64,000 nucleotides of DNA from Dama dama (lineage: Eukaryota > Chordata > Mammalia > Artiodactyla > Cervidae). The translations under genes and the position numbers were made by a program. Location of the stretch: positions 129,018,501 through 129,082,500 of the forward strand of contig NC_083685.1 of assembly GCF_033118175.1 (NCBI RefSeq), read 5' to 3'. The notes under the pieces were generated by a model. That model ran no database searches. It had not been told where the DNA came from and saw only the letters and a list, made by a program, of their open reading frames with translations. Below, piece after piece: positions 11,363-22,579 of this stretch. Every line of letters starts with the position of its first letter. Position 1 is the stretch's first letter.

Positions 11363-13364
11363 AGGATCCACGTACATAAATAAGTCCAATTTAAGTGAGG
11401 CCATGTGACCCACTGACAATCCTAAGGGTGTTTCTCTCATCCCTGGGGTGGTTAAACCCTCTGGCTGCTTCCTGAAGGCTGTGGTCCGCGATGGATGGCA
11501 CCTTCCCTATCAAGCAAACAAAAGAGCGAGACTCCCAACACAAGGTGAAACAAAAAGCAGAAATGTACAGGCCCCAGGAGAGTAGGGTGAGTCGTCCATT
11601 GTAGACTTCCTCATTCCATGCGACATTTGTCTAGACTGGGTGCATCTGCACTCACCATGAGTTGTTAGGTTGTGTGTGGACACTCAATCCCTGTCTCCTT
11701 GCCAGCGTCCAGGGGATGTGGGAAGGGACAAGGATCATCGGATAGATTTGGAAGAGGTCAACTTTGCATTTTCAGAGATGCTAACTTGAGCAACAGGAGG
11801 CTCTGGGGATCCAGATATCTGGGGAATTTGCAGATTAGCAGCCCTGCCGCTTTCCCTAGAGAGCTAGCTCATGGCTGGGCTGCAGAGAGGGTCATTCAGG
11901 TCAACTTGCCATTACCCTCAGCTTCCTACTGTGGAAGCTGTGATACCCTCTCCAGGCACCTGACCACCATCACAAACACCATCATCACCAGTCCTGGGCT
12001 CTGACAAATGCTGCCTGTGTGATTCAACCTCGACCTCTGAGAACACGCAGTGGAGAATCCTCAATAGCTTTCCAGAAACTTTATTAGCGGCTGAGCCATT
12101 GAGTACGTTAATGATCGTAGTTTCAGGATGATGGAAATTGGTGACAAAATATTTTTGTATGCAATGAGGATTTGGTCCTCACTCAAGTTATATCTCAAGA
12201 CAGAAATCTGAAATGTCATTGTAGCAACAGTCAGTCAGAAGCGCTATTTGCCAGTTGAAATTTGCAGAGTCAGACACGACTGAGCCACTGAACACAGTAT
12301 GTCTATCTCTGCGCTGATTAATTCATATTCCACAAAACACAGGAAGAGACTTTGGTAATATTTTCCTACTTGTTCTCAACTCACATGTACTTAATAAGTT
12401 AAGTGTGTACTAAGATTTATCAGTCTAATTCCTTTTATGTTTAGTCCATTGTAAAATTTTCAAATTGCTTTTATATAAATCTTATTTTTATATCTTTCCA
12501 ACTATCCTAAGGACCAAAACAAGCCAATTATTGCTTCCACTGTGCACATAAGAAAACCAATATTCTGCAGTCACAGATCTGGGAGCTAGGATCAAATGGT
12601 CATGTGGCAGAATCAAGGCACCACCCCAGATTTACACATTCCGTATCTTGTGGACCATTTGCACATGGCAGCTGCCTCTTACTAAGAAGAAAACTATGAC
12701 AGACAAATGGCCATAATTTTGAATTTCTAAAGAGAAACACCAGCGATTTTAAAGAACTCCAGCAAATACACATGGATAGCACAAAAGGCCAGACCTGATT
12801 TCAGAAACGGGACGAAAGAGAGGAAATTCTACAGGGCACTCAGGTTTAGTCTGTGCTGCACTTTAGCTCTGCCATTGTTTAATTTTCTTAGTCAAAGCCA
12901 TTCATCTTCCACGGGGATCAAATGCCCTGGGTGGTAAAACAACGGATGTGCGGTTCGTCAGGAGCAAGGGAGCGGCGTCGGGGTACAGGGGCAGAGTTTG
13001 GCAGAGTCAGGCCTGGCACCCTGACTGCCTCAACCTCACCACAGGACTCGAGGGACAAGACTGCTTTTCATACAAAGTGAAAAAGAGAAATGCAGGCTTC
13101 CTCCTAAGCAGCGTGTGCATTCGGGGTTCCAAGAAAGGAAATTCATCTGCTTTTTTAACCCAAGACCCCTATCCATTTGAAAGCCAGATATGTCTCTTCT
13201 CCTCCCAAGATAACATGGATGTGAGTTATCAACGCCTCTTTCTAGAAGATTCACAGCCACTTCTGGAATAGCCAGTGATGAGAGAAGTTAGGAGTAATTG
13301 ATTTTATCTACCCGCACCCCCACCATACACATTCACACATCATTGCATTATATTTTTTAAAGTT
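11363..13364. other. Largely unassigned stretch
   Basis: No gene. About 12520-12620 weakly resembles an antisense MIR/L2 core (caccc...aagaaaaccaa...), too decayed to call. A 110-codon frame (11672-12004) and a 107-codon frame (12948-13271) show no recognisable domain. Confidence 0.4.
12266..12295 (+). mobile_element. 30-bp BovB/Bov-A 3' terminus remnant
   Basis: gcagagtcagacacgactga and the following ccactgaacac match the common 3' end of BovB and Bov-tA. Nothing else of an element is present, so this is either an extreme 5' truncation or a decayed copy. Confidence 0.6.
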
Positions 13365-13369
13365 TTTTT

Positions 13370-13545
13370 TTTAATGTGGATCACTTTTTAAAGTCTTTAT
13401 TGAATGTGTTACAATGTTGCTGATTTTATGCTTTGGCTTTTTGGCCCTGAAGCCTGTGGGCTCTTAACACCCTGACCAGGGATGGAGGCCACACGCCGTG
13501 TGGTGGAAGGCGAGGTCTGAGCCGCTGAACTCCCAGGGACTACCC
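13370..13545 (-). mobile_element. CHR-type tRNA-Glu SINE (CHR-2-like)
   Basis: The plus strand shows the reverse complement of the tail (tcactttttaaagtctttat, gaatgtgttacaatgttg), then the tRNA-derived head (ctgaccagggatgga...ctcccagggactacc). The head is CpG-decayed. Confidence 0.75.
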
Positions 13546-15369
13546 TGTCTTCTGTGTGTCACTAAAACTACTGGAAAGTTCTGGGTTCTACCTAACGCTG
13601 ATTTCCTGTTTGAAGATGGCCCACATGCTGGTTGAGTATGAAAAACCTTTGCTTGCTTTGCTTTTCTAAAAGGAGGCAGGGTTTTCAAGTAACTTAGGTT
13701 AGCTTTTCCAAGCGCTGTACTTCTTCCCCGTCAGAAGGTTACAAAACAGCATTAGGTTTTCTTCCGGTACAATAGTAACAGTGACTTTTCTCGGGTCTCC
13801 ACAGGTCAATAAACTGATCTCTGGTCCCAGGAAGTACACCCACACACAATTTGAAGACATTGGGAGGCGAAATCTGAAATCTAATTTTCCCTTCCAGAGA
13901 CAGAAATACCTGGAAAAGACAATTTTAAGCCAGACGAGGCCAAGATATGATTAATTAGCAAGTTATAATCTATGGATCCTATGTAAGATGAAAGATTTCA
14001 TGGTCTGACCATCTTGTGGATGCTTTAAACAGCTCTGAGTAACTTTCTGAAAAGAAAAAAAAAAAATGTTTTGCAAACAGGACAGAACAGATGCTAGTTT
14101 TAAGGTGGGAAGAATCTTTGAGTAGAGACTAGTAATCAAGTATCAAGAAAAATGTGAATTTACAGCTGAACTTTATGTGTATCATAATCCTTTGTTTCCA
14201 CACAGAATTGTGGAAATTCTAGTAAAGAGCATTTGGAAATGGAAATGTGCTATGTTGGGCTGGAATAGAAAGCCCTTTTTTCTTTTTTTAACAAGCTTCC
14301 ACCCAACTAAAACATATAAGTGTCCAAAACCATAGGCCTTGTTCAATTATTATTGATGTTGTTTATTCCACGACTAAAAATGGAAATAGATGAAATTTCT
14401 TAAATTAGGATTCATTGGTTTGGATCCCTTGTGCAAGATTTTTTTTCAGTCAACGAGCTAAAAATCTCAGCTACTGCCTGTTACATCTTTACTGCTCATT
14501 CCAGTTCTGAGACTGCCATGATGTCAGTGGAAATCCTTGATACGAAATAAAAATGTAAAAAAACAATAAGTATAAAAGGACTCTGTATGTTCATGTTTAT
14601 AGTAGGTTATGGATGTACTACAGGGCTTTTTGCAAATTGGTCTACTTAAATAAAATGTGTGCTTTCATTTGTACAAATAAAGTTGACTTACAAGATGAAT
14701 TAAGTATGATTAAGAAACTTGTAGTGACTGTAAGGACCTTAAGCTTTCCTTATTTTTTTTTTTTCCAGAGTGTTTTCTCTACCCATGGAATCATTTTCTT
14801 CAGGATGTCATATTTAAATTTTTTTTTTAAGTCGCCAAAGAATTCCATCTACTGATACAATGAAGTATTTATACCAACACATCTAAACTTAAGTGAGATG
14901 CCAGAACATTACTCAGTTATCGATATATGATTTTTAGAGGACCTTAAAACAGTTGATGATTTGCTTTTGTCAGGCTGAGGGAAAACTATACATTTTATAA
15001 ATAAATTATACTTTCATGAATCTGGTTAAATAAATGGATAACGGGAGGGACAGATACAGAATTTTAAACTGGTGGTAAGTGGACACTGGTGAAAATAGAA
15101 AACCGCATTTATTGCTAAAGATTCAGGGATATCTCACAAAGTCAAATGTGTTCAAACTTTCTAACAGCTGCTTAAGCTTTTGCTATTATCTTAGTGAACT
15201 TATGGGGGGTTTTTGTTTCATATTCTTTCTAATAGTAAGTGAAGCCTCTTTTCCTATCTGTGCAATCAGGTCATAAACCAGCATCATTACCCCCATGAGT
15301 TCCAGGACAAATTAGCTGTGCCTGCTATTATCAAGAGACTCATGACCAAAATCTGTAGCTAGATTAAAA
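13546..15369. other. Unassigned stretch, possibly partly conserved
   Basis: No gene or named repeat. A/T homopolymer runs lie near 14050, 14755, 14820 and 15366. The part from about 14290 to 14540 is compositionally even and lacks repeat signatures, so it could be conserved non-coding sequence. Only cross-species alignment could tell. Confidence 0.35.
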
Positions 15370-15665
15370 AAAAAAAAAAGAATTTCACCAGTGGTTGCCG
15401 AGGGAGAAAGGGAGTGGAGAAGGGAAGGAGTGGAAGCTGGGGATAAGATGCAAACTCCTATGTGCGGGATGGATAAATGACAAGGTCTACAGGGAACTGT
15501 GTTCAACATCTCGAGATAAACCATAATAGAAATGAATAGGAAAAAGGATACGTGTATATATATACACATATGTGTGTGTGTGTATATAAATGAATCATTT
15601 TGCTAAACAGTAGAAATTAACACAACATTGTAAATCAACTATAGTCCAATAATTTTTTTAAAAAG
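15370..15665 (+). mobile_element. L1 3' end, ~300 bp
   Basis: Plus-oriented L1 3' region: a purine-rich ggtaggagaaggg-like block, the gggaactgtgttcaacatct block, an internal TA/TG microsatellite (15553-15588), then gaaattaacacaacattgta and the A/T-rich tail. 5'-truncated. Confidence 0.85.
15553..15588. repeat. (TA)n(TG)n microsatellite inside the L1 3' end
   Basis: Expansion at the position where this L1 family commonly carries a TA/TG tract. Confidence 0.85.
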
Positions 15666-16662
15666 AACTTCAAAAAATTAATTAAATACTTCTTTTTAAA
15701 ATTAGAAAAAAATTCAAATGGCCCATATATATGCTGACATCTGAAAATTCTCTAACCTAAGCTGTATTGAAATGAAACTACCAGTGTTTGAAAACTTGAA
15801 TGTAAATGTAAATGTGCTGATATGCCTAAGGTTTTTATTGACACGCAAAGAAACACAATCAGCCTATAGCGAGCAAGCACTCACTGCTGTGTCTCGTCAC
15901 ATTTCCAGACCTGGGCGTAGAGTGGATTTCCATGTCTCTCTGATAAATAATCTGAACATGTTGATACACCTTCTGGCAACGTAGTTTAAGAATCACTTTG
16001 TCTCTATAATCTGAATGTTTCCAGGAAAAGCCATTTTTCTCTATATAAAATGTCCAGATAATTGTCTCCATTTCCTATTGGTGAAATATACTTGGTTGAA
16101 GCAAAAGCGAGCGTCTGTTAAGCGGAGTGGAGCTCACGAGAGAAGTTGAGTAGCTAACCTTTTTCACATGTGGTGACCACAATTACATTTCATACTGGAA
16201 CTTGTTTGCTTTCTTAGCCTGCTCCAAATGGATTCCACGGTAGCTGGGAACTTGCAAAAGTATTGCCAGGTATAATGAGAGGAAAAAATATATTGAGTTT
16301 AACTTCATTACAGCACCAGCACTTGTATCAACAGGATCTGGCATAAAATGGGAAAGTTGCCGAAATTCATCAAGCGACTTCAGTGTTTAGAATAAGCGGT
16401 GGCGACCCTTGCTGTTCCTGATTCCAGATCGTCTACGGATCCTGCTTCTCTGGTCTTCTGGGTCTGCAAGCTGTCAAGGTGGAGACTGAGGGCTAAGCAG
16501 GCGTGGGCCCCAGGCGAGACGACCCAGCAGAGCCCGGCTGCAGCAGGCCCGTCCCAGGGCGTGGGAGCTGGCAGGAAGAAATAGTAAGTCCAGGCGGACA
16601 GGCACAACTCAGCAAAGAGACTGATAAGCGAGCGCTAGTGAGCAGATCGAATCAGCCTATAA
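15666..16662. other. Unassigned stretch
   Basis: No gene or named repeat. GC content rises after 16390. Short overlapping frames on both strands (60-75 codons) have no recognisable products. Confidence 0.4.
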
Positions 16663-16813
16663 TTCAGGAGACCTGGGTCCCAGGCCTGAGTCAGGAAGAT
16701 CCCCTGTAGGAGGGAGTGGCTACCCACTCCAGTATTCTTGCCTGGAAAATTCCATGGACAGAGGAGCCTGGCGGGCTGCAGTCCACGGGTCAAGAGTCGG
16801 ATACACTGAGCAA
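16663..16813 (+). mobile_element. Bov-tA SINE, head-truncated
   Basis: Plus orientation from caggagacctgggtcccagg to caagagtcggatacactgag. The first ~45 bp of the tRNA-derived head is missing or diverged. Confidence 0.9.
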
Positions 16814-16929
16814 GTAGCTCGTGCATACGCGGAGCAGATCGGAGCACCTGTTCAGGTTCAGAACACTGAATTCATTCCTGTCTTTATTCCTCAAGCCTTA
16901 ATTCTGTCTTGCAATTTATTTATTATTTG

Positions 16930-17141
16930 TTGTTAAGTTGTCGTTGTTTATAAGTTGCGTTCGACTCTTTGCGACCCCGTGGACTGCAGCCCACCAGGCT
17001 CCTCTGTCCATGGGATTCTCCAGGCAAGAATACTGGAGCGGGTTGCCATCCCCTTTCCAGGGGATCTTCCCGACCCAGGGATCGAATCTGCATCTCCTGC
17101 ATTGGCAGGCAGATTCTTTACCACTGAACTATCAGGAGAGC
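16930..17141 (-). mobile_element. Bov-tA SINE, near full length
   Basis: Well-preserved body (plus-strand ttgcgaccccgtggactgca, ctccaggcaagaatactgga) and head (cattggcaggcagattcttt). It begins with a ttgttaagttgtcgttg tail. Confidence 0.95.
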
Positions 17142-17204
17142 ACATTTATTATTTATTCTCTTTTATTATGATTAAAGCACTGAGCTGAGTATTGGTTAAG
17201 ACTA

Positions 17205-17412
17205 GAATAGAGCTTCTCAGACTTGGCATTATTGATATTTGGGCTCAGACAGTTCTTCGGGGGTGAGGAAGTGCTATTAGTATTCCACCCTGAGATGTTT
17301 AGCAGCTTTCCTGGCCTCTGCATGCTAGAGTCATTAGCAACCTCACTCCTCAAAAGTCTCTGGATGTTTTATGTCCCCAGGGGCAAAAATCTCCCCTGCT
17401 GAGTCACTGGAC
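17205..17412 (+). mobile_element. MER5A (hAT-Charlie) DNA transposon fossil
   Basis: Matches the MER5A consensus order: cttctcagacttggcattat, then gatatttgggctc, then gagatgtttagcagctttcc, then gtctctggatgttttatgtc, then ccccaggggcaaaaatc. Nearly full length for this ~190-bp non-autonomous element. It predates the ruminant SINEs around it. Confidence 0.9.
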
Positions 17413-18230
17413 TAGAGGAATTGAGAATATTCTCCCGGCATCAGAGTCTTCACAGTCATGAGAACTTGACCCTTGGAACTCTTTCACATTGATGCTTGTT
17501 TGTAATTCTGGGCTCACATTATATTCAGAATGTTACCTGACACAAACCTGAAAATTCTTTTCCTCTGGGATCCTCAGTAGTTATTCCAAAAATTTTATTA
17601 GATAAGCACATACAGCATTTATAAATTCTCCATCTCTCCAGCTCAACTTGCATTGGGAAATTGCTGAACTGGATGCTCTCAGCATATTGCCTGGCCTGTG
17701 AGAGGAAAGTAACACACTTGAAATAAGCAGAGGACATGGAAAGCTGAACTTTTGTGTATTGAGTCTGTAGGAAGCAGAGCTTCCAGAAAAGTGAGAAATG
17801 ACTTGAGTCATTCTAAAAGAAGAGTGTAGGAAGAGAATTTGATTCAAGAAGATCCATGTGACCATATACACTTTGATAAGGAGGGAGAACTTGAGAAATA
17901 CACACATTGGTAGACAAGGAGAAATAGCCACAGAAATAGATGGTTTGTGAATCCCCAGAAAGTGAGCGTGCAAGGTCATCTAAAGATCTTCCCTGCACTT
18001 GATCTTGACTCAGAAACTCCCTGAAGGAAACAAAACTCCCCGAAGGGAACATTGCATTCAGGACGTTGACTGCTTCCATTGAAGTCCACCATGTCAGTAA
18101 TCTCTAGGCAGAATATGCCAGCAGTTCGGTTCAAACCACCATGATGGCACTCGATCTGAAGTCACGTCCACGGCAGAAGAGAAACCTGAGTTGGACAGTG
18201 CTGGCCTCCCCGAACCAGTCACCCGAGAGG
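17413..18230. other. Unassigned stretch
   Basis: No gene or named repeat. A 132-codon antisense frame (17581-17979) has no recognisable domain. Confidence 0.4.
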
Positions 18231-18239
18231 CCCCCAGTT

Positions 18240-18720
18240 CCAGGCTAACAATATCTGACGCGTAAGGTAAATAATTTGCAGTCTGTTTGTTGCACCGGGC
18301 AAGGCTGCCAGCTGAGAAGGCCGTCCACGGGCTGGGGCCCTAGGAGCAGAGCGCTCCGTGGTGATGAATGGAAGAGCTGACCCGCAGTGAGCGGGGTGCC
18401 GACCCAAAGAACCCAGCGCGGAAAGCTCCGGTAGACCTCCCCGGGGTGGGGAGCGGGCTGCAGGCGAGGTGGGTTCATTTGTTTTTATTTGCTGGTTTCA
18501 CTCCAGAAGGCGATGTTTGGTTTTGCCTCCAGGACTGCTTCAGGGAGGTGATATGGCCCATGAAGCGCCAGCGGACCTCACCGGGCAGAACCACGAGGAG
18601 CCATTTGTCAGAGCTCCAGACGTGGGCGAACACGTCCGCAGATGCCCTGAGTTTGTTGTTATTAAAAGCGGGTTTCAGGCTGATGAAAGCTCCCAGGTCG
18701 CTAGCCTCTGAAACCTGGAG
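18240..18720. promoter_or_regulatory. CpG-rich, GC-rich block, possible promoter or enhancer
   Basis: About 16 CpG dinucleotides fall within 18240-18470, well above the flanking AT-rich DNA, and no repeat family explains it. Frames of 133 (+, 18368-18769), 80 (+) and 136 (-) codons overlap here, as expected of GC-rich DNA without stops, so I do not call a gene. It could be the first exon and promoter of a non-coding transcript. No TATA box or clear splice site was identified. Confidence 0.4.
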
Positions 18721-19297
18721 CAGAACAGCAGGGAAGATCCAGCAAGGACACACTCCAGTGCAAAGATAGCCCCGGTCCTTCCAGGTGCTGCCTCCAGCAG
18801 AGCCAGCGTCTCTGCCAATGGGGCGCCGACTGCCTGATTGGCTGATCCTAGGGCAAGAGAAAGGGATTCCAACCCCAGGACACATTCATGCCAGGCCTTT
18901 ATTCTTACAAAAAGACCACTGCTTGCCCGTTACCCTGAGTGTGTCTAATGAGGAACAAGACGCAGAGGAGCCGGTCGGCTCATACCTGGAGAAATAAATT
19001 AAACGTGAGTCGTGAGTCCAAGTCAACGGTGAGTGTAAATACAGTGTTTCCGGGAGACAAATGGGTCCTTCATCACCATCGATGCTGACAGTTTCCAATG
19101 GGACTCAAATGATCCAGCTGATTTTTTTTTTACATAATCTTGTTAGCAGCCTGCAGTTCTTTAGAAAGTAGTGATAGATGTCATCTTTTCTCAAAAATGG
19201 CTTATTGATAAGTGGTTTTTATTTCCACGGCTTCTGAAAAATACCTTTAGATTCAGACCACAGCAAAGGCTTCATCTGCATGTCTTTACTTCTCTCC
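18721..19297. other. Unassigned stretch
   Basis: Moderately GC-rich continuation of the previous block, then AT-rich. No gene or named repeat. A 9-T run lies near 19120. Confidence 0.4.
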
Positions 19298-19522
19298 AAG
19301 GCTTCCGAGGTAGAGAATCTCCTCTTCCCAGTGGTAGAGAATCCACCTGCCAATGCAGGAGATGCCAGAGGCATGGGTTTGAACCCTAGGTGTGGAAGAT
19401 CTCCTGGAGTAGGAAATGGCAACCCACGCCGGTATTCTTGCCTGGGAAATGCTATGAACAGATGAGCCTGGTGAGCTACAGTCAAAGCGGCTGCAGAGTG
19501 GGACACGACTGAGCACGCACAC
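19298..19522 (+). mobile_element. Bov-tA SINE with partly duplicated head
   Basis: The head appears twice in imperfect form (aaggcttccgaggtagagaa, then tcttcccagtggtagagaat) before a single normal body ending ggacacgactgagcac. The internal duplication explains the extra ~25 bp. Confidence 0.88.
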
Positions 19523-20147
19523 ACTCTCTTCTCCAGACTGGAAACTTGAGTCTCAACATCATTTCCTGACTTTTAATGCATCTTCTTTTCAGTATCTTTC
19601 TCCTTAAAGTGACTTTCCTTTAGATTTAATTTTCTGTGTAGCAATTTGATGTGAGGCTCATATTGCTTGACTTCTGGTGTGACACACGTGCAAGATCTCA
19701 AAAATCCTGACTGCTTTTCTAGGAGGCTGTGGTTTATATTGTTTATATGCCTTCTGTCGTGGCTTATTCATTTAAAGACGAATGGTGGATGGCCTCCACA
19801 GGAGGGTTGCGTGGGACCTGTATTCTGGAAGCTCCCAAAAAGAGTGAAGATCCGCAGCGCGTTTGACATTCACTCTGTCCTTTCTGTCTGTCCCTTGTCC
19901 CGACCTTCTCATGCGCAGACACCCCACTGCCCCAACACACGGACATAAACACACGGACATAAAGCGAAGGGAGTTATCCTTTCTGTTGTTGAAGTTCCCA
20001 TTCCCATGTTCCCCTTGCCGTAATGGGACCCGGAGCATGCAGACTATGAGGATAAGGTTTGGTTTGCTGGTTTCAAGACGCACAGAAAGGGAAGAAGCTG
20101 TAGAAAAGGTGACACCAGAGGGGAAAATGAAGGAATTAAAGAAGACT
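19523..20147. other. Unassigned stretch
   Basis: No gene or named repeat. A short imperfect repeat of acacacggacataaa occurs near 19935-19960. Frames of up to 103 codons have no recognisable products. Confidence 0.4.
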
Positions 20148-20326
20148 GGGACTTCGTGGTGATCCAGTGGCTAAGAGTCCACACTCCCAGTGCAGGGGGC
20201 CTGGGTGTGACCCCCGCTCAGGAAACCAGATCTCGCAAGTCCCAGCTGAGAGTTCACAGGCCGCCAACTGTAGATCCCACTTGCTGCTATGACGACCAAG
20301 GATCCCGCATGACACAACTAAGCCCC
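20148..20326 (+). mobile_element. CHR-type tRNA-Glu SINE (CHR-2-like)
   Basis: Plus orientation: gggacttcgtggtgatccag head, tgcagggggcctgggtgtga B-box region, then degenerate aagatcccgcatg-type repeats ending acacaactaagcccc and an aaataaataa tail. Confidence 0.8.
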
Positions 20327-20428
20327 AAATAAATAAGTACAAATGTTTAATATAAAGAGGCCACTTTGTAATAATAAGCCAAATAAATAAGTACAAATAT
20401 TTAAAATAAAAAGGCCACTTTGTAAGTG
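20327..20428 (+). repeat. Two-copy tandem duplication, 54-bp period
   Basis: Copy 1 begins at 20327 and copy 2 at 20381. Both run aaataaataagtacaaat and then ggccactttgtaa, with few differences. The unit begins in the tail of the preceding SINE, so it duplicated SINE tail plus flank. Confidence 0.85.
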
Positions 20429-20484
20429 ATGCCTACTTTAGCAATTCCTAGTAATTCACTTCTTAAAAAAAAATACTATCTGTT

Positions 20485-20712
20485 ATATTTCTAGAGAGCT
20501 TGTTGTTTTGCTTTTAATCTAAATTTTTGGAAAAACTTGAAGACAGTCCAATATATAGACAAGCGTTTGAATTAGCACAACTCTTAAAAGCTGTGATAAA
20601 ATATTTCTAGAAGGAGCTTGTTATTTTGCTTTTAATCTAACTTTTTGGAAAACCTTGAATAAAGTCCAATAGGTAGATATATATTTGAGCCAGCACAACT
20701 TTTAAACACTGT
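20485..20712 (+). repeat. Two-copy tandem duplication, 116-bp period
   Basis: Copy 1 (20485-20600) and copy 2 (from 20601) share atatttctaga, ttttgcttttaatctaa, tttttggaaaa, agtccaata and agcacaact at about 80-85% identity. The unit is not a family I recognise. It lies just downstream of the 54-bp tandem pair. Confidence 0.85.
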
Positions 20713-20904
20713 CTTCTAGAAGCTAAGACCAGAGTCCATGCTTTAATAAGAGTGAATTAAAAGGGTCTTCCCAATCGCCAGATGAGATCAGTTGCACCTG
20801 GAAGATTGGAATTTTTAACAAGAGAGAGAAGTAGAGGTCAAGTTTTGAAAGTCAGCTAAGTCTAGATCTGAGGAGAAAGCGAGTCTGTGCGAAAGGGCCC
20901 GTGC

Positions 20905-21123
20905 GTGCCCGTGTGCGGCTCCAGCCTCATCTGACTCTTTGCTGCGCCGTGGACCATAGCCCACCAGGCTCCGCTCTCCAGGGAATCCTGCAGGCAAGAA
21001 CACTGGAGTGGGTTGCCAAGCCTTCCTCCAGGGCATCTTCCCGACGCAAGGCTCTACCCCACATCTCTTGTGGCTCCTGCATTGCAGGCAGGTTCTTCAC
21101 TTGCTTAGTCGCCAGGCGAGCCC
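20905..21123 (-). mobile_element. Bov-tA SINE, near full length, diverged
   Basis: Body (plus-strand ccaccaggctccgctctcca, gaacactggagtgggttgcc) and head (tcctgcattgcaggcaggtt) are present, with many substitutions at former CpG sites. Confidence 0.92.
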
Positions 21124-21715
21124 CTGTGCTAAAGGTCTCAGTCACCAGCAAAGGCTTCTGCAGGAGGAAGCACACACTTTGTCTTCTAACTGCCCGGAAT
21201 CCTTAGCTTCTTACACACTCAGCCTCTTCTGGGCTTTAGTCTTTCAAGCACTGTCAGTGATTCACTCAGCCTGTGAAAGGCCATAGATGGGAAAGGAAAT
21301 CAGAAAAAAACAGGGAAACCTCTACTCAGAGAGAAGTTCACTTACTAACCTTAATGATCAGCTTCAACTACTGGGTAAGTAAGGTGGATTTAATGGCCTT
21401 GGAAATATTAATTTTCTAACATGTTCGAAATCCTGATAAGCTTAGCAAAGGTGAAATGTCAGCCAAGTTGAGCTGCAAAAAGGTTGATACCCAGAGATAT
21501 TTTTTTCACATTTATCTAATTCTCAGTGTATTTAAAAGATATTCACACATTCACTTTGTTGAGAAATGCAAGGTATTACTTCTAGACATTTATCTGGATG
21601 ATCCTCAGTATCAGAATGTTGGTAGCATTCCATTCTTGCTAACACTGTTCCTATTCATCATAAGTAATCTTAAGAAAGACATGAAAGTTGACTTTTATGT
21701 TTTATCTAGATTATT
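21124..21715. other. Unassigned stretch
   Basis: No gene or named repeat. Confidence 0.4.
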
Positions 21716-21865
21716 TTACTTGTTCATTTATTTCGTTCATTCAGAGGTAGTTACTGACCACCAACTATGTACTTGTATTACACCATACACTGGAATACAG
21801 TAGTAATCAGATATGATGGCCATTTTAAAGGTACTTGCACTCTAATGGGAAGCTTATAATCTCCA
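21716..21865 (-). mobile_element. L2-like LINE 3' end fragment
   Basis: The order tttatttcgttcattcag, gaccaccaactatgtact, cactggaatacagtagtaat, cactctaatgggaagcttat follows the reverse complement of the mammalian L2 3' region. Strongly decayed, so only moderately certain. Confidence 0.55.
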
Positions 21866-22054
21866 CTTATCACCTAACATTTCATTTCCAGAACTCCATG
21901 CAGCAGTATTTATAGACATGAACAAATGGTAGTTTTCCTAAGCATGTAAGATTTTGCAAGTTATTGTTCTGAGTCAAAGAAAATGTAAATGGTGATATAC
22001 TATTTCTCTTGTCTGCACCACCAGCATCATACTTTGCAAATATTTGTAAAAATA
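21866..22054. other. Unassigned spacer
   Basis: Nothing recognised. Confidence 0.4.
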
Positions 22055-22270
22055 CTGCTTTTATTGGAATATAATTGCCCTACAATATTGTGTTAGCTTC
22101 TGCTCTGTAACAGTGTGAATCAGCTCTATGTAGACACATACCCCTTCCCTCTTAAACCTCCCTCCCACCCCTCACCCACCCCCTAGGTCATCACAGAGCA
22201 TGGAGCTCCCTCCCGGCACCACACAGCAGCTTCCCACCGGCTCTCTATTTACACATGCTAGTATATATGC
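22055..22270 (-). mobile_element. L1 3' end fragment
   Basis: The plus strand shows the reverse complement of an artiodactyl L1 3' end: attggaatataattgcccta, gttagcttctgctctgtaac, then a C-rich cctccctcccacccctcac block and cccctaggtcatcacagagc. Confidence 0.85.
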
Positions 22271-22579
22271 CAATCAAAAAATATTATTTTGTATGAAAAA
22301 GATGTAATTTTTTAAAAGTATACCACCTACCTCGAGCACTTACAACAAGACTAATTTCACAAAATAATAGTAACCCAAGAATCCATTGAGTGCTGAATAT
22401 GTGATTCAAACAAAATGCTATACAGAAATGAAGAAGAAGAAATAAACCGTGGGGGGAAAATCAAGAAGAATCCTGTGAATAATACGGTTCTTAAGGTGGA
22501 GCCAGGGCATCTCCCAGGCTGTAGCAAGTAGCAGCGGTGGGGCATGGCAGGGCGGAGGGGACTTGAGCAAGGACAAAGG
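22271..22579. other. Unassigned stretch
   Basis: No gene or named repeat. The long frames here (115 codons, minus) are chance antisense frames. Confidence 0.4.

Noticed and set aside
12520..12620. Antisense MIR/L2 element
   Set aside because: Only scattered word similarity; too decayed to support as a feature.
16930..17141. Regularly recurring ~200-bp sequence as a CRISPR-like or satellite array
   Set aside because: Copies are dispersed, in both orientations, with unrelated spacing and flanks. They are Bov-tA SINEs.
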